Positions 8,171 to 16,672 of a DNA stretch of 51,604 nt are shown here, piece by piece. The DNA is taken from assembly GCA_016926855.1 (NCBI GenBank), contig JAFGNT010000019.1, forward strand, positions 1-51,604. The letters run 5' to 3'. Origin of the DNA: Methanomicrobiaceae archaeon (lineage in GTDB: Archaea > Halobacteriota > Methanomicrobia > Methanomicrobiales > Methanomicrobiaceae). Below the pieces are notes generated by a model. The model worked only from the letters and a program-made list of their open reading frames with translations. It searched no databases and was not told the DNA's origin. The translations under genes were made by a program, and so were the position numbers. Each line of letters starts with the position of its first letter. The first letter of the stretch is position 1.

Positions 8171-8601
8171 AGCAAGACATGGGTGGTCATCGATTCCGCC
8201 TCGAAGTATCTCTGGCAGAACTCCGCCATGACGCCCGGCGCATATTCCTTGCAGCTGAATATATCAAGATATGCTGCATTGGTATCATTCGCGAAATGCC
8301 CCGATATGAGGGACGTTTCGATCAGCTGTGTCATCGAGTAGCCGGCAACACGCTCGTTCGGCCCGAAATGAATGATCTGGGGTTCCCCGAATCGCTTCAT
8401 GTCGATCAGATCACAGAGGAGAACGATGAACCTGTGAATTTTTTCCGCGTTCCTGATGATCTCTGGATTGCAGTTCTTCAGATCAACGCTGGTGTACAGT
8501 CCCCATGCGTCAGATTCCTTGAATCGTGCAATAATTTCATCGTCGGATTTCAGTTCGGGCAAAGGTATGCCTTCCAGCTTGTGTGAGGGAAGATCTATCA
8601 T
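8161..8601 (-). CDS. S-adenosylmethionine decarboxylase-like protein (SpeD family)
   Basis: The 146-residue protein matches the C-terminal half of SpeD proenzymes. GYSMTQLIETSLISGHF (88-103) aligns with the processing block GV..VIAESHISIHT, and DIFSCK (113-118) with the catalytic-Cys strand. Ser97 sits where the pyruvoyl-forming Ser is expected, with His102 and Cys117 in the places of the catalytic His and Cys. The usual Glu-Ser-His is Thr96-Ser97-Leu98, so self-cleavage or substrate choice may differ. Some SpeD relatives decarboxylate arginine or ornithine instead of AdoMet. The start at 8601 was chosen because the TATA box lies just upstream; 8616 is an alternative. Confidence 0.7.
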   Translation of the reverse strand: MIDLPSHKLEGIPLPELKSDDEIIARFKESDAWGLYTSVDLKNCNPEIIRNAEKIHRFIVLLCDLIDMKRFGEPQIIHFGPNERVAGYSMTQLIETSLISGHFANDTNAAYLDIFSCKEYAPGVMAEFCQRYFEAESMTTHVLLRE

Positions 8602-8623
8602 GCAAAATACAAACAATAATTGA

Positions 8624-8650
8624 GAATTTAAAGGTTTGTATCATGATACA
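8624..8650 (-). promoter_or_regulatory. TATA box with adjoining perfect 14-bp palindrome
   Basis: TGTATCATGATACA (8637-8650) is a perfect palindrome. On the reverse strand it is followed after 4 nt by TTTAAATT (near 8625-8632), a TATA box 23-30 nt before the SpeD-like ATG at 8601. The palindrome thus sits at or just upstream of the BRE, a usual site for archaeal regulators that block or help TFB/TBP. Confidence 0.5.
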
Positions 8651-9038
8651 TCCTTCGATTACGAAAAAAATGGTAAATTTTAGACAAATTTTAATTTTAA
8701 TCACAAAATCAGATTTTTTTAAAAAAAAAAGGACAGAACATTAATTTTTTCCAAAAAAACCGCAAATACAGCCTATTTGACAGCCGTTTGATAATAAATC
8801 GCAAAATTCAAGCCTAAAATGGTTTTGCGCGGTTAAAATCATCCCCTTTTTGAAAAAACGCGGATATCCCTGCCAGTTCATCAAACGGAACGGTATAACT
8901 GGATTAAAAAAACCCCGGATCAGCCGGTTCCGGGCGGACACAGGAAACGGGATTGTACCCTGCCGCACCCGGGAACCAGGGAGAGGAGTTCTAATACACC
9001 AAGGTGCAAGTATTTACCAAAGCGCCGGTATCCGGATG
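8651..9038. other. Long AT-rich intergenic region without a gene
   Basis: No convincing coding frame is seen. The left part (about 8651-8850) is very AT-rich with long A and T runs, unlike the rest of the window. The right part returns to normal GC and holds a short perfect hairpin, CCCGGA with TCCGGG around a 9-nt loop (near 8912-8932). It may carry the leader or promoter of the Na/phosphate symporter gene, or an unrecognised small RNA. Confidence 0.4.
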
Positions 9039-9054
9039 TGGAGGAAAGATAAGG

Positions 9055-10710
9055 ATGATTCCATGGCAGACGGCTTTTTCACTGGTAACGGGGATTATTC
9101 TGTTCCTCTATGGAATCGAACATTTCAGCGAGGAAATCCTCGCCGTCGCCAAAGGCAAATTCAACAGGGTGCTTGCAACCCTCACCGCGACACCCCTGAA
9201 AGCCGCAGGGCTCGGAGCGCTCGTCACCGCGATCATCCAGTCCAGCGCCGCTACAACCGTTATTACCATGGGGCTTGTAAACGGAGGCGTCATCTCCTTT
9301 GTCCAGAGCCTCGGCATCATCATCGGCTCCAATGTCGGCACGACAATAACCGCCCAGCTCGTTGCGTTCCGGCTGACATCAATCGGCCCTGTCTTCATCC
9401 TCCTCGGATTCATCATCAGCCTCGTCGGAAAACAGTATAAATTCCTGGGAAAACCGACGTTCTACTTTGGACTCGTGTTTTTCAGCCTGTCACTTCTCTC
9501 GGGTGAACTCGCACCCTTCCAGAACGATCCCGAGATAATCGGAATGCTCGCCGGATTCTCATCGGTTCCCCTCGCTCTTCTGGCCGGATTTCTCTTTACG
9601 GTTCTCGTCCAGTCGAGTTCGGTGACGTCCGGCATCGTCGTCGTGCTGGCTCAGGGTGGATTAATAACGCTCCCCCATGCAATTCTGCTGATATTCGGGG
9701 CGAATATCGGATCGACCGCCACACCGATACTCGCTTCGGCGACGATGGGCTTATATGCCCGCCGTTCTGCCGTCGCCCATCTCCTCTTCAATTTCGGCGG
9801 AGTCCTGCTCATCATACCGTTTTTCTCCCAGTTCCAGTCACTGGTTCAGTTCGTCGGCGGTACCGGCGCACAACAGGTGGCAAATGCTCACCTTTTCTTC
9901 AACCTCATTGCCGCCATCCTGTTCCTGCTGCTCATGCGGCAATTTGCGCGTGTTGTCGAACGGGTGGTGCCCGGCGAAGAGCGTGAGGTCCTGCTTAAAA
10001 CACTCTATCTGACCGGCGATCTTCCCGAAGACAATACCGAGAGCTTCGAGCTGATCGAGAAGGAGATCATACGTTCCTTCGACATCACACGTGAGCTCTT
10101 CGGTGATTCTGTGCGCCTCCTTGATCACGACTCACGCGACGTCCGGCAGAAGATTGCCAAATTAAAAGCACTCTCGGTGTACCTTGACGACGAGATCGAG
10201 CGTGCGCTGCAAAAAATGTCCCGGCGGCACCTGAATGAGCGGGATGCAAAGAAGACCGTGATTTTTATCAGGATGTCAAACCTGATCGTCCGTCTCGGCG
10301 ACTGGGCATACGACTTTGCAGAGACCTCCGGCCGGATAGCCCGCAGCGATTCTTCGGTTCCGCCGAAACTCAAAGCGGACATCCATGAGACGTACCGCAT
10401 TTTCGACAGGAATATGGAAGTTCTGCGTGTTCCGTTTCCGGGAATGCTGCCGGAAACACGGGATGACATCAAGCAGAATGATAATCTGCTCCGGGAAAAC
10501 TTCAACGCGAATTACCTGAGACAACTCGGATTTATCACCCGGGACGACGAGGTCGCCGACAGTATCGTCATCGAACTCCTCTCCATCCTCGAAAACGCCA
10601 ACGGCCTTGTACACGTCATGCGGAAACTTACCGAGATGTATGCGGCCCTGCATCTCACAGGGGTCTCACCGGACAGCATCGCGGTGGAAACCGGGAATTC
10701 AGGCGCTTAA
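9055..10710 (+). CDS. Na+/phosphate symporter with PhoU-like C-terminus
   Basis: The 551-residue protein is of the NptA/PNaS type. The N-terminal about 310 residues are hydrophobic, with inverted repeats marked by QSSAATTVIT (near 62) and QSSSVTSGIVV (near 187), the QSS motifs of this family that form the Na+/Pi site. Residues about 340-540 are a charged helical PhoU-like domain. The family takes up inorganic phosphate with sodium at the cytoplasmic membrane. GGAGG lies about 11 nt before the chosen ATG. The 3' end overlaps the convergent AI-2E-type gene by 12 nt. Confidence 0.9.
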   Translation: MIPWQTAFSLVTGIILFLYGIEHFSEEILAVAKGKFNRVLATLTATPLKAAGLGALVTAIIQSSAATTVITMGLVNGGVISFVQSLGIIIGSNVGTTITAQLVAFRLTSIGPVFILLGFIISLVGKQYKFLGKPTFYFGLVFFSLSLLSGELAPFQNDPEIIGMLAGFSSVPLALLAGFLFTVLVQSSSVTSGIVVVLAQGGLITLPHAILLIFGANIGSTATPILASATMGLYARRSAVAHLLFNFGGVLLIIPFFSQFQSLVQFVGGTGAQQVANAHLFFNLIAAILFLLLMRQFARVVERVVPGEEREVLLKTLYLTGDLPEDNTESFELIEKEIIRSFDITRELFGDSVRLLDHDSRDVRQKIAKLKALSVYLDDEIERALQKMSRRHLNERDAKKTVIFIRMSNLIVRLGDWAYDFAETSGRIARSDSSVPPKLKADIHETYRIFDRNMEVLRVPFPGMLPETRDDIKQNDNLLRENFNANYLRQLGFITRDDEVADSIVIELLSILENANGLVHVMRKLTEMYAALHLTGVSPDSIAVETGNSGA

Positions 10711-11715
10711 TTCCCCTTCCTCGGTCTCCCCCATAAGAATTTCATAGGCCGAGACGGCGAGCGCCGTGAAGAGAGGGCCGAGGATAAATCCGATCACCCC
10801 GAGGAGCGCCAGCCCTCCGAAAACCCCGATCATCATGAGTACCGGGTTGATGGCCATCCTCCTGCCCATGAGGCGGGGGCGGACGAAGAAATCCGCGGAG
10901 AGTGAGATCACCGGATATGCGACGACGACGAGAAACAGGACCGCGCTCGTATCCCCGATGGAGAGTGCATACAGCGCGAGGAGGCCGAGGAGGATCTGGG
11001 GGCCGAATACGGGGATCAGCTGCAGCAGTGCCGCGAGCAGCGAGAAGAGGATGACATTGCCGTACCCGAGCAGGTAAAAGACGGGCATTGAGACGAGGAA
11101 TGTATAGACCGAAATTTCAAATGAGACAATATAGACGGAATAAAGGGTGTCGCCGGTGATATGCGTCAGTTTCCGGACCGCGGCGTATGTCCGGTCCGGC
11201 AGCCTCCGGATGACGTGCCCGAGCAGGTACTCCCCCTTCAGGATATAGAGGTAGAAACTGCAGAAGAAGATGATCACCTGCACAAGGAGAAAAGGCAGTG
11301 CAAGGGCGAGGTCTGAAATGTACTCCGCGACAAAGGTGACGAGCGAGGTCAGGGCACGTGCGATTTCATCGGCAAAGCGTGACACAAAGGGGCTGTCCTG
11401 CAGAAGTGCCTGGATCGCGTGAATAAAGTTGGTGAGGATGCTCAGCAGCATCCCCGCGTTATCATACAGCAGGAACAGCACTGCTGATGCCACCACGGCA
11501 AGCAGCAGAAACAGGCCCGTTGTCGTCATCGCGGCTGAGGCACCGTCACTCATGTGGCGGGAAAGGCGGTGATGAAAGGGAAGGCAGACGACGGCGACTG
11601 ACATGCTCAGGATGAGGACACTCATCAGGGGCCAGAGTATGATGGTGATGCCAAGAAAAAAAATACCGAGGATGGCCGGTGTCAGCAGATCATGGCGGGT
11701 CGGATCCGTTCGCAT
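10699..11715 (-). CDS. AI-2E family permease
   Basis: The 338-residue protein has about eight membrane segments in the AI-2E/PerM layout: two N-terminal helices (WPLMSVLILSMSVAVVCLPFH), a soluble central part (about 85-125), and C-terminal helices with the family motif LIPVFGPQILL (near 238) and a terminal GPLFTALAV segment. Members export small molecules or act as Na+/H+ antiporters; the substrate here is unknown. A close paralogue lies at 16673. A TATA-like CTATTTATC lies about 25 nt upstream of the ATG. Confidence 0.85.
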   Translation of the reverse strand: MRTDPTRHDLLTPAILGIFFLGITIILWPLMSVLILSMSVAVVCLPFHHRLSRHMSDGASAAMTTTGLFLLLAVVASAVLFLLYDNAGMLLSILTNFIHAIQALLQDSPFVSRFADEIARALTSLVTFVAEYISDLALALPFLLVQVIIFFCSFYLYILKGEYLLGHVIRRLPDRTYAAVRKLTHITGDTLYSVYIVSFEISVYTFLVSMPVFYLLGYGNVILFSLLAALLQLIPVFGPQILLGLLALYALSIGDTSAVLFLVVVAYPVISLSADFFVRPRLMGRRMAINPVLMMIGVFGGLALLGVIGFILGPLFTALAVSAYEILMGETEEGELSA

Positions 11716-11772
11716 GAACAGGAATATCAGGCACGGTATGATAAATAGGGTGGCATTTCTTCCGAAGGACAG

Positions 11773-11803
11773 AAAAAAAAGGGAGGGACCCCGGGTTTTT
11801 TTA
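11773..11803 (-). terminator. Terminator after the methanogenesis marker 14 gene
   Basis: Reading the reverse strand, the gene at 11833 is followed by a run of seven A, then CCCGGGGTCCCTCCC and a T8 tract (11780-11773). A G-rich stretch plus U8 fits an archaeal intrinsic or FttA-assisted terminator. It also insulates the AI-2E-type gene downstream. Confidence 0.5.
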
Positions 11804-11832
11804 AGAAAGGGGACGGATGAACCGTGAGCACT

Positions 11833-13329
11833 TTAGTACCCGATGCGCGTTCGTTTCCCGAGGATGCACGGGCCTCCCCGGCATCCCCCGATCGGGCGCT
11901 GCGGACGGCCGAGAGAACACATGCACCGGGCCATGAGGGATGCACCCCGCGCCAGCCCGTCTTCGACAAAAATGATATTGTTGTAGGGATCATCAAAGAG
12001 GTTGCGCTCCCTGATGCCGCGGAAGATGTATTCGGGTTTTCTGCCCGATAATGCAGCCCGTCCCGAGAAGCCGATGGCAGTGTGCGAAGTGACCAGCCGT
12101 TCGTCGATGGCCGTATCAATAATTCCGAGTGCTATCCGGGTGCAGACGCGGTCAACAACCTCGGCAAGCCGTGCGGGACCATGGCTTTCGAAAATTTCGG
12201 CGCCAATCACCCTGAGTTTTTCACGGTCGCTGAAATCGGTTCCGCAGTCGCATCCAATCAGTACTATGCCCTGGTCGGAGGCGGCTTTCGGATCCACCGG
12301 AACTCCGCCGAATGTGGTTCTCGTCTGCGGCACTACCCCGATCGTGAGAAGGCTCGCGATCCGGTCGTCATAGTCCCTTACCGCCGACTTTTCCCCCCCG
12401 GTGAGCACCGGGGGTATGTGCGTGTCGCCGAAAAGATCGCGGGCGGTCCCTTTTTCGTTATCCACGGACGGTGCTCCGCGGGCGAGCGCATCCGCCACTG
12501 CGCCGCCAAGTCCGCAGATGCTTCCGGTTGTCAGTGCAAACGGGGTGTCCGCATCAGGTAAAACCTCTCCCGTGATGCATCCGTCCACCGTGGTTCCAAA
12601 ATCGAGTGCCATGCAGGGATTGCGGAAATCGATCCCGGTTGCGAGTGCCCCGTCCTTGATGCCGGCCATTGCGAGGACGCCCTCCATTTCGTTTGCGACG
12701 ATCCGGTCCTCTCCCGTGATCGCCGAGGGTGGGATGACCCCTGCAACGGTTTCCCTGAGCGTCACCTTGTCCATGAGACTGAACGCCTGCAGCTTTTTCG
12801 GGAGGTAGTCTTTTGAAAGGGGCGGCGTCAGTTTTCTCGGGGACGCCCCGGCCTGGATACAGCCATCGGCAATCGCTCCGATAAAGCCCGCAACCTGCTG
12901 CGGCGTATGCCATGCGGCATTCATCCCGGTACTTCGCACGATATAGTCAAGATCCTCGTCAATGCGCAGTCCCGCCTCCTCGTGACACTGTTTCAGGACA
13001 TTACGCGCGAGTTCGGCAACGCTTTCACGGGAGACGGGATGGCCGACAAGGGATGCGGCGATGACCTCCTCACCCTCCTTCGGGAGGCGTGCATCGCGAG
13101 TGTTGAAGACCGTCTTGTTGATGATGTATGTGGTGCCTGTTTCAAGGTTTGTGCCGGTGAGCACGCACTTCGTCGTCGTATTGCCCATCTCCACCGACGC
13201 CACGATAAAATAGGGTTTTATACGGTATTCGGGAATGGAAAGGCCCGCACCATGGGTGACTACGGGAACAGGTGTACTTTCGACGATGCACGGGTGCTGG
13301 TGCGTCAGCGAATCGAGGATGTGCGACAT
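11833..13329 (-). CDS. Methanogenesis marker protein 14
   Basis: The 498-residue protein matches methanogenesis marker 14, found in methanogens and distantly related to RACE/ASKHA-type activators. It has an ATPase-like phosphate loop (VEMGNTTTKCVLTG, near 47-60), a second loop (LDFGTTVDGCITG, near 243) and a C-terminal Cys-rich CRGGPC. Activators of this kind use ATP to re-reduce corrinoid or Fe-S enzymes; the role of marker 14 is not established. It is a single gene divergent from cooS. The first about 40 residues are less conserved-looking, so an internal start is possible. Confidence 0.85.
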   Translation of the reverse strand: MSHILDSLTHQHPCIVESTPVPVVTHGAGLSIPEYRIKPYFIVASVEMGNTTTKCVLTGTNLETGTTYIINKTVFNTRDARLPKEGEEVIAASLVGHPVSRESVAELARNVLKQCHEEAGLRIDEDLDYIVRSTGMNAAWHTPQQVAGFIGAIADGCIQAGASPRKLTPPLSKDYLPKKLQAFSLMDKVTLRETVAGVIPPSAITGEDRIVANEMEGVLAMAGIKDGALATGIDFRNPCMALDFGTTVDGCITGEVLPDADTPFALTTGSICGLGGAVADALARGAPSVDNEKGTARDLFGDTHIPPVLTGGEKSAVRDYDDRIASLLTIGVVPQTRTTFGGVPVDPKAASDQGIVLIGCDCGTDFSDREKLRVIGAEIFESHGPARLAEVVDRVCTRIALGIIDTAIDERLVTSHTAIGFSGRAALSGRKPEYIFRGIRERNLFDDPYNNIIFVEDGLARGASLMARCMCSLGRPQRPIGGCRGGPCILGKRTRIGY

Positions 13330-13600
13330 ATACTCCCGTATAGGTATGAAATTATATTTTTTTCGAATTTCTTCCGGATACGACAGACTCCGGTTTCTCC
13401 GATACCCCCGGATGGTGGCGTGTAAACGGTAATCTCCATGCCGGGCTTACGCACGGCTATATGCGCCTTAAAAGATCATATAACGCATCATAGTGCTGTG
13501 TACCGGACGGGTTTCTTCACCTGCATCGCCAGATCATTTATTGCCGGGAAGGCGTATCTACTGCTTACCACACATTGTTTTCATGGGGGATTTTTGTTTT

Positions 13601-15559
13601 ATGACAAAGAAGGACGGGGACTATGTGCACAGCAGGGTTGCCTGCACGATACTTGAACGATCAAAGATGTCACTCTTAAATCCGGCCTTGATTGCGGAGA
13701 AGGTCGAGGAGAGGACAATCGATGAAACCGCAAAACCAATGCTCAGGATTACTCTCGAGACGGGGATCGAGACCGTTTGGGACCGGTTCGAGATGCAGCA
13801 GCCTCCCTGCTCTTACTGCGCCAGCGGGGTTTCCTGCAGCCGCTGTGCCATGGGGCCGTGCCGGATCATCCCGGACCATCACCGCCTGCGGGGCGTCTGC
13901 GGAGCGGACGCCGACCTCATTGTGGCACGGAATTTGCTCGACACGCTCGCAACCGGGGCTGCCTCCCATTCGGACCATGGCCGCGAGATTGTGGAGACGA
14001 TGTATAAGACGTCCGAAGGGACGGCGCAGGGGTATACGATAACAGATCCCGAAAAACTGAGACGTATCGCCCTTGAACTCGATATAACCGTAGGAACCCG
14101 CGGGGATCTGGAGATAGCGCGCGATGTCTCGCTTGCCCTTCTCGAGGAATTCGGGACGATTAAAAACTCCATCCGGTTCTCAGAGAGGGCTCCGAAGAAG
14201 ACGAGGGAGATATGGGAAAGTGCGGGTATCACACCCCGGAGCGTGGATCGCGAAGTTGTGGAAGCGATGCACCGGATTCATATGGGTGTCGGAGCGGACT
14301 ACGTGAATGTGCTTCTGCACGGTCTGAGAACCGCCCTGAGCGACGGGTGGGGCGGATCCCTCATGGCAACGGAAGTTTCGGACATTCTCTTCGGAACACC
14401 CGAGATCAACACCTCGTCGGTCAACCTGGGTGTCCTGAAGGAAGACCATGTCAATATAGCGCTCCACGGCCATAACCCGGTTCTGTCGGAGATGATCGTG
14501 CGTGCGGCAGAGGACGCGGAACTGCTTGCACTGGCGACGGAAAACGGTGCGAAGGGGATTAATCTTGTAGGCCTCTGTTGCACAGGCAACGAACTGCTGA
14601 TGCGCAAGGGAATTCCTCAGGCAGGCAATCACTTCAACCAGGAGCTTGTCATTGCTACCGGGGCGCTTGACGTGATGATCGTCGACTACCAGTGCATCTT
14701 CCCCTCCCTGCCGCGGACGGCAAGCTGCTACCATACTCACATCGTCTCCACAAGCCCGAAATCCAGGGTGCCGGGGTCGCTGCACTACCCGTTCCATCCC
14801 GAATCCGCCATGGAGACGGCACGGGCCATCGTCCGCCTCGCTGTCGAGAACTATCCGAACCGGCTCGCCGAGAACGTGCACATCCCCGGCGAACCCATCA
14901 GGGCCGTTACGGGTTTTTCCGTCGAGGCGATACAGACAGCACTGGGCGGCACATTCGCGCCCCTGATCGAGGCGATAGCGGACGGAAAGATACTCGGCGC
15001 GGTTGGTGTTGTCGGGTGCAACAATCCCAAGGTAAAGCATGACTTCGGGCACGTGACCCTCACAAAAGAGCTGATCAAGCGTGACATTCTCGTGGTGGAG
15101 ACGGGATGCGCTGCGATAGCATCGGGGAAGGCCGGCCTCCTCCTGCCCGGGGCGGCGGATCTCGCGGGTCACGGCCTTGCATCGGTCTGCAGGGCGCTGA
15201 ATATTCCTCCGGTGCTCCACATGGGATCCTGTGTCGACTGTTCCCGCATTCTCGTGCTTGCGGCAGCGCTTGCCAACGAACTTGATGTCGGGATCGATCA
15301 GCTACCGCTTGGCGGCGCCGCTCCCGAATGGTATTCGCAAAAGGCGGTCTCTATCGGTTCGTATTTTGTCGCATCCGGCGTGTATACGGTGCTCGGCGTC
15401 ATGCCGAAGATAACGGGAAGCGAAAACGTGACCAACCTGCTGACGAACGGCCTCTGCGGAGTCGTGAATGCATCATTTGCCGTCGAACCGGACCCGCTGC
15501 TGGCAGCAGACCTGCTCGAGTCGCATATCAGGCACAAGCGCCAGAACCTGGGGATCTGA
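13601..15559 (+). CDS. cooS: Anaerobic Ni-Fe carbon monoxide dehydrogenase, catalytic subunit
   Basis: The 652-residue protein oxidises CO to CO2 (or the reverse), passing electrons to ferredoxin. C-cluster ligands are all visible in order: HGHNP, GLCCTGNE, DYQCIFPSL, VGCNNPK, ETGCAAIASGKAG and GSCVDCSR, and the catalytic Lys is in SQKAVSIG. B-cluster cysteines are C79, C82, C87 and C100. The D-cluster site is unusual: C70-x2-C73, with Ser78 where C-x7-C enzymes have their second Cys. Neither CooF nor acetyl-CoA synthase is adjacent. The ATG at 13601 follows GGGGGA by about 10 nt. The 3' end overlaps cooC. Confidence 0.95.
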   Translation: MTKKDGDYVHSRVACTILERSKMSLLNPALIAEKVEERTIDETAKPMLRITLETGIETVWDRFEMQQPPCSYCASGVSCSRCAMGPCRIIPDHHRLRGVCGADADLIVARNLLDTLATGAASHSDHGREIVETMYKTSEGTAQGYTITDPEKLRRIALELDITVGTRGDLEIARDVSLALLEEFGTIKNSIRFSERAPKKTREIWESAGITPRSVDREVVEAMHRIHMGVGADYVNVLLHGLRTALSDGWGGSLMATEVSDILFGTPEINTSSVNLGVLKEDHVNIALHGHNPVLSEMIVRAAEDAELLALATENGAKGINLVGLCCTGNELLMRKGIPQAGNHFNQELVIATGALDVMIVDYQCIFPSLPRTASCYHTHIVSTSPKSRVPGSLHYPFHPESAMETARAIVRLAVENYPNRLAENVHIPGEPIRAVTGFSVEAIQTALGGTFAPLIEAIADGKILGAVGVVGCNNPKVKHDFGHVTLTKELIKRDILVVETGCAAIASGKAGLLLPGAADLAGHGLASVCRALNIPPVLHMGSCVDCSRILVLAAALANELDVGIDQLPLGGAAPEWYSQKAVSIGSYFVASGVYTVLGVMPKITGSENVTNLLTNGLCGVVNASFAVEPDPLLAADLLESHIRHKRQNLGI

Positions 15560-16455
15560 TGAAGCAGTCCCCGGCTGAACGAAGAAAAAAAATCCTGTCG
15601 GCCGCCGATACCTTCCGGGAGCGGCGGGGCGACGACGCAGGCGGACTGCGGGTTGTCATCACCGGCAAAGGTGGTGTCGGCAAAACGACGCTCACCGCAC
15701 TGCTGGCACATTTGTATGCCCGCGACGGCGGGCACGTCCTTGCCGTTGATGAAGATCCGCAGCAGAATCTTGCGTATTCCCTCGGATACCCACGGGATCA
15801 GGCGGAAAAGCTTGTTCCCCTTGCAGAGAACGTATCCTATATCGAGGAGAAGACCGGCGCACGTCCCGGGGCGGGGTGGGGGCAGATGCTCACCCTCAAT
15901 CCGAATGTCTCGGATGTTGTTGATCGTTTCGGCATCACGATCACCGACCGGCTCTCCGTGCTTGTCATGGGGAGTGTGATACAGGCCGCCACAGGCTGTC
16001 TTTGTCCGGAAAACGCCCTCCTTGAGAGCGTCATCCGCTCTATCAGGCTGCGCCGCGGGGAGGTTATCCTGCTCGATACTCAGGCAGGGGTCGAACATTT
16101 CGGCCGGGCCCTTGCAGAAGGATTCGGACAGACGATTGTGGTGGCAGAACCCGGATTTAATGCGATGCATGTTGCCCTCCACGCCGCCGCACTTGCTCAC
16201 CAGCTCGGCATTCCCTTCATTCACCTTGTTGTTAATAAGGTACGATCCGAAGCCGACCGGAAGAAAGTCGAGGAGATGCTCGGCGCCGACAGTCCCTTCA
16301 CGTCGATAATCTATCTGCCGTTTGCCGTGCAGGTTCTGGAAACCGAACCGGTTGTAACCCCCCTGCTCGCGGACCGTTCGCCGTTCATGGACGGTGTCCG
16401 CGAGCTGCATGTCCGTGTACAGCAGTGCGGACGCCTGACAGATCAGGGCACATAA
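15559..16455 (+). CDS. cooC: CO dehydrogenase maturation ATPase CooC
   Basis: The 298-residue MinD-type ATPase inserts nickel into the CODH C-cluster. The deviant P-loop GKGGVGKTT is at 36-44, and a CxC motif (Cys147-Cys149) matches the metal-binding CxC of CooC dimers. The sequence VNKVRSEADRKKVEEM is typical of this group. Its ATG overlaps the cooS stop by one base (TGATG), so translation is coupled. An N-terminal extension of about 28 charged residues precedes the usual first strand. Confidence 0.93.
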   Translation: MKQSPAERRKKILSAADTFRERRGDDAGGLRVVITGKGGVGKTTLTALLAHLYARDGGHVLAVDEDPQQNLAYSLGYPRDQAEKLVPLAENVSYIEEKTGARPGAGWGQMLTLNPNVSDVVDRFGITITDRLSVLVMGSVIQAATGCLCPENALLESVIRSIRLRRGEVILLDTQAGVEHFGRALAEGFGQTIVVAEPGFNAMHVALHAAALAHQLGIPFIHLVVNKVRSEADRKKVEEMLGADSPFTSIIYLPFAVQVLETEPVVTPLLADRSPFMDGVRELHVRVQQCGRLTDQGT

Positions 16456-16504
16456 AAGCCGGGTGATGGATCTCCGCATACCGGGACGTCACATCACGGA
16501 AAAA

Positions 16505-16589
16505 TGCGAGGGGAGCGATTCGAACGCTCGAACTCCTGCGAGAATGGACCCTAAATCCATCGCCTTTGACCTGGCTCGGCAACCCTCGC
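16505..16589 (-). tRNA. tRNA-Leu (anticodon UAG)
   Basis: The reverse strand folds as an 85-nt class II tRNA. The acceptor GCGAGGG pairs with CCCTCGC, then discriminator A. The anticodon stem ATGGA/TCCAT encloses loop TTTAGGG, giving anticodon TAG (Leu, CUA). A long variable arm follows, and the T-arm is GAGCG-TTCGAAT-CGCTC. CCA is not encoded. A T4 run follows directly, and CTTATAATATT about 35-45 nt upstream fits the TATA box. Confidence 0.95.
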
Positions 16590-16672
16590 CCCACAATCCG
16601 GGTACACTGTCTTGTGTCCGAATATTATAAGCACACGCATTGTCCGGAAGCAGAACGACGGTGGCCTTCAGC

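Noticed and set aside
14180..15220. Long reverse-strand open frame of about 346 codons inside cooS
   Set aside because: It lies wholly antisense to a clearly conserved CODH gene, and its translation is low-complexity Arg/His/Gly-rich as expected from the GC-rich antisense frame.
15298..16479. Reverse-strand open frame of about 393 codons over the end of cooS and cooC
   Set aside because: Antisense to two intact conserved genes; the predicted protein has no recognisable domain.
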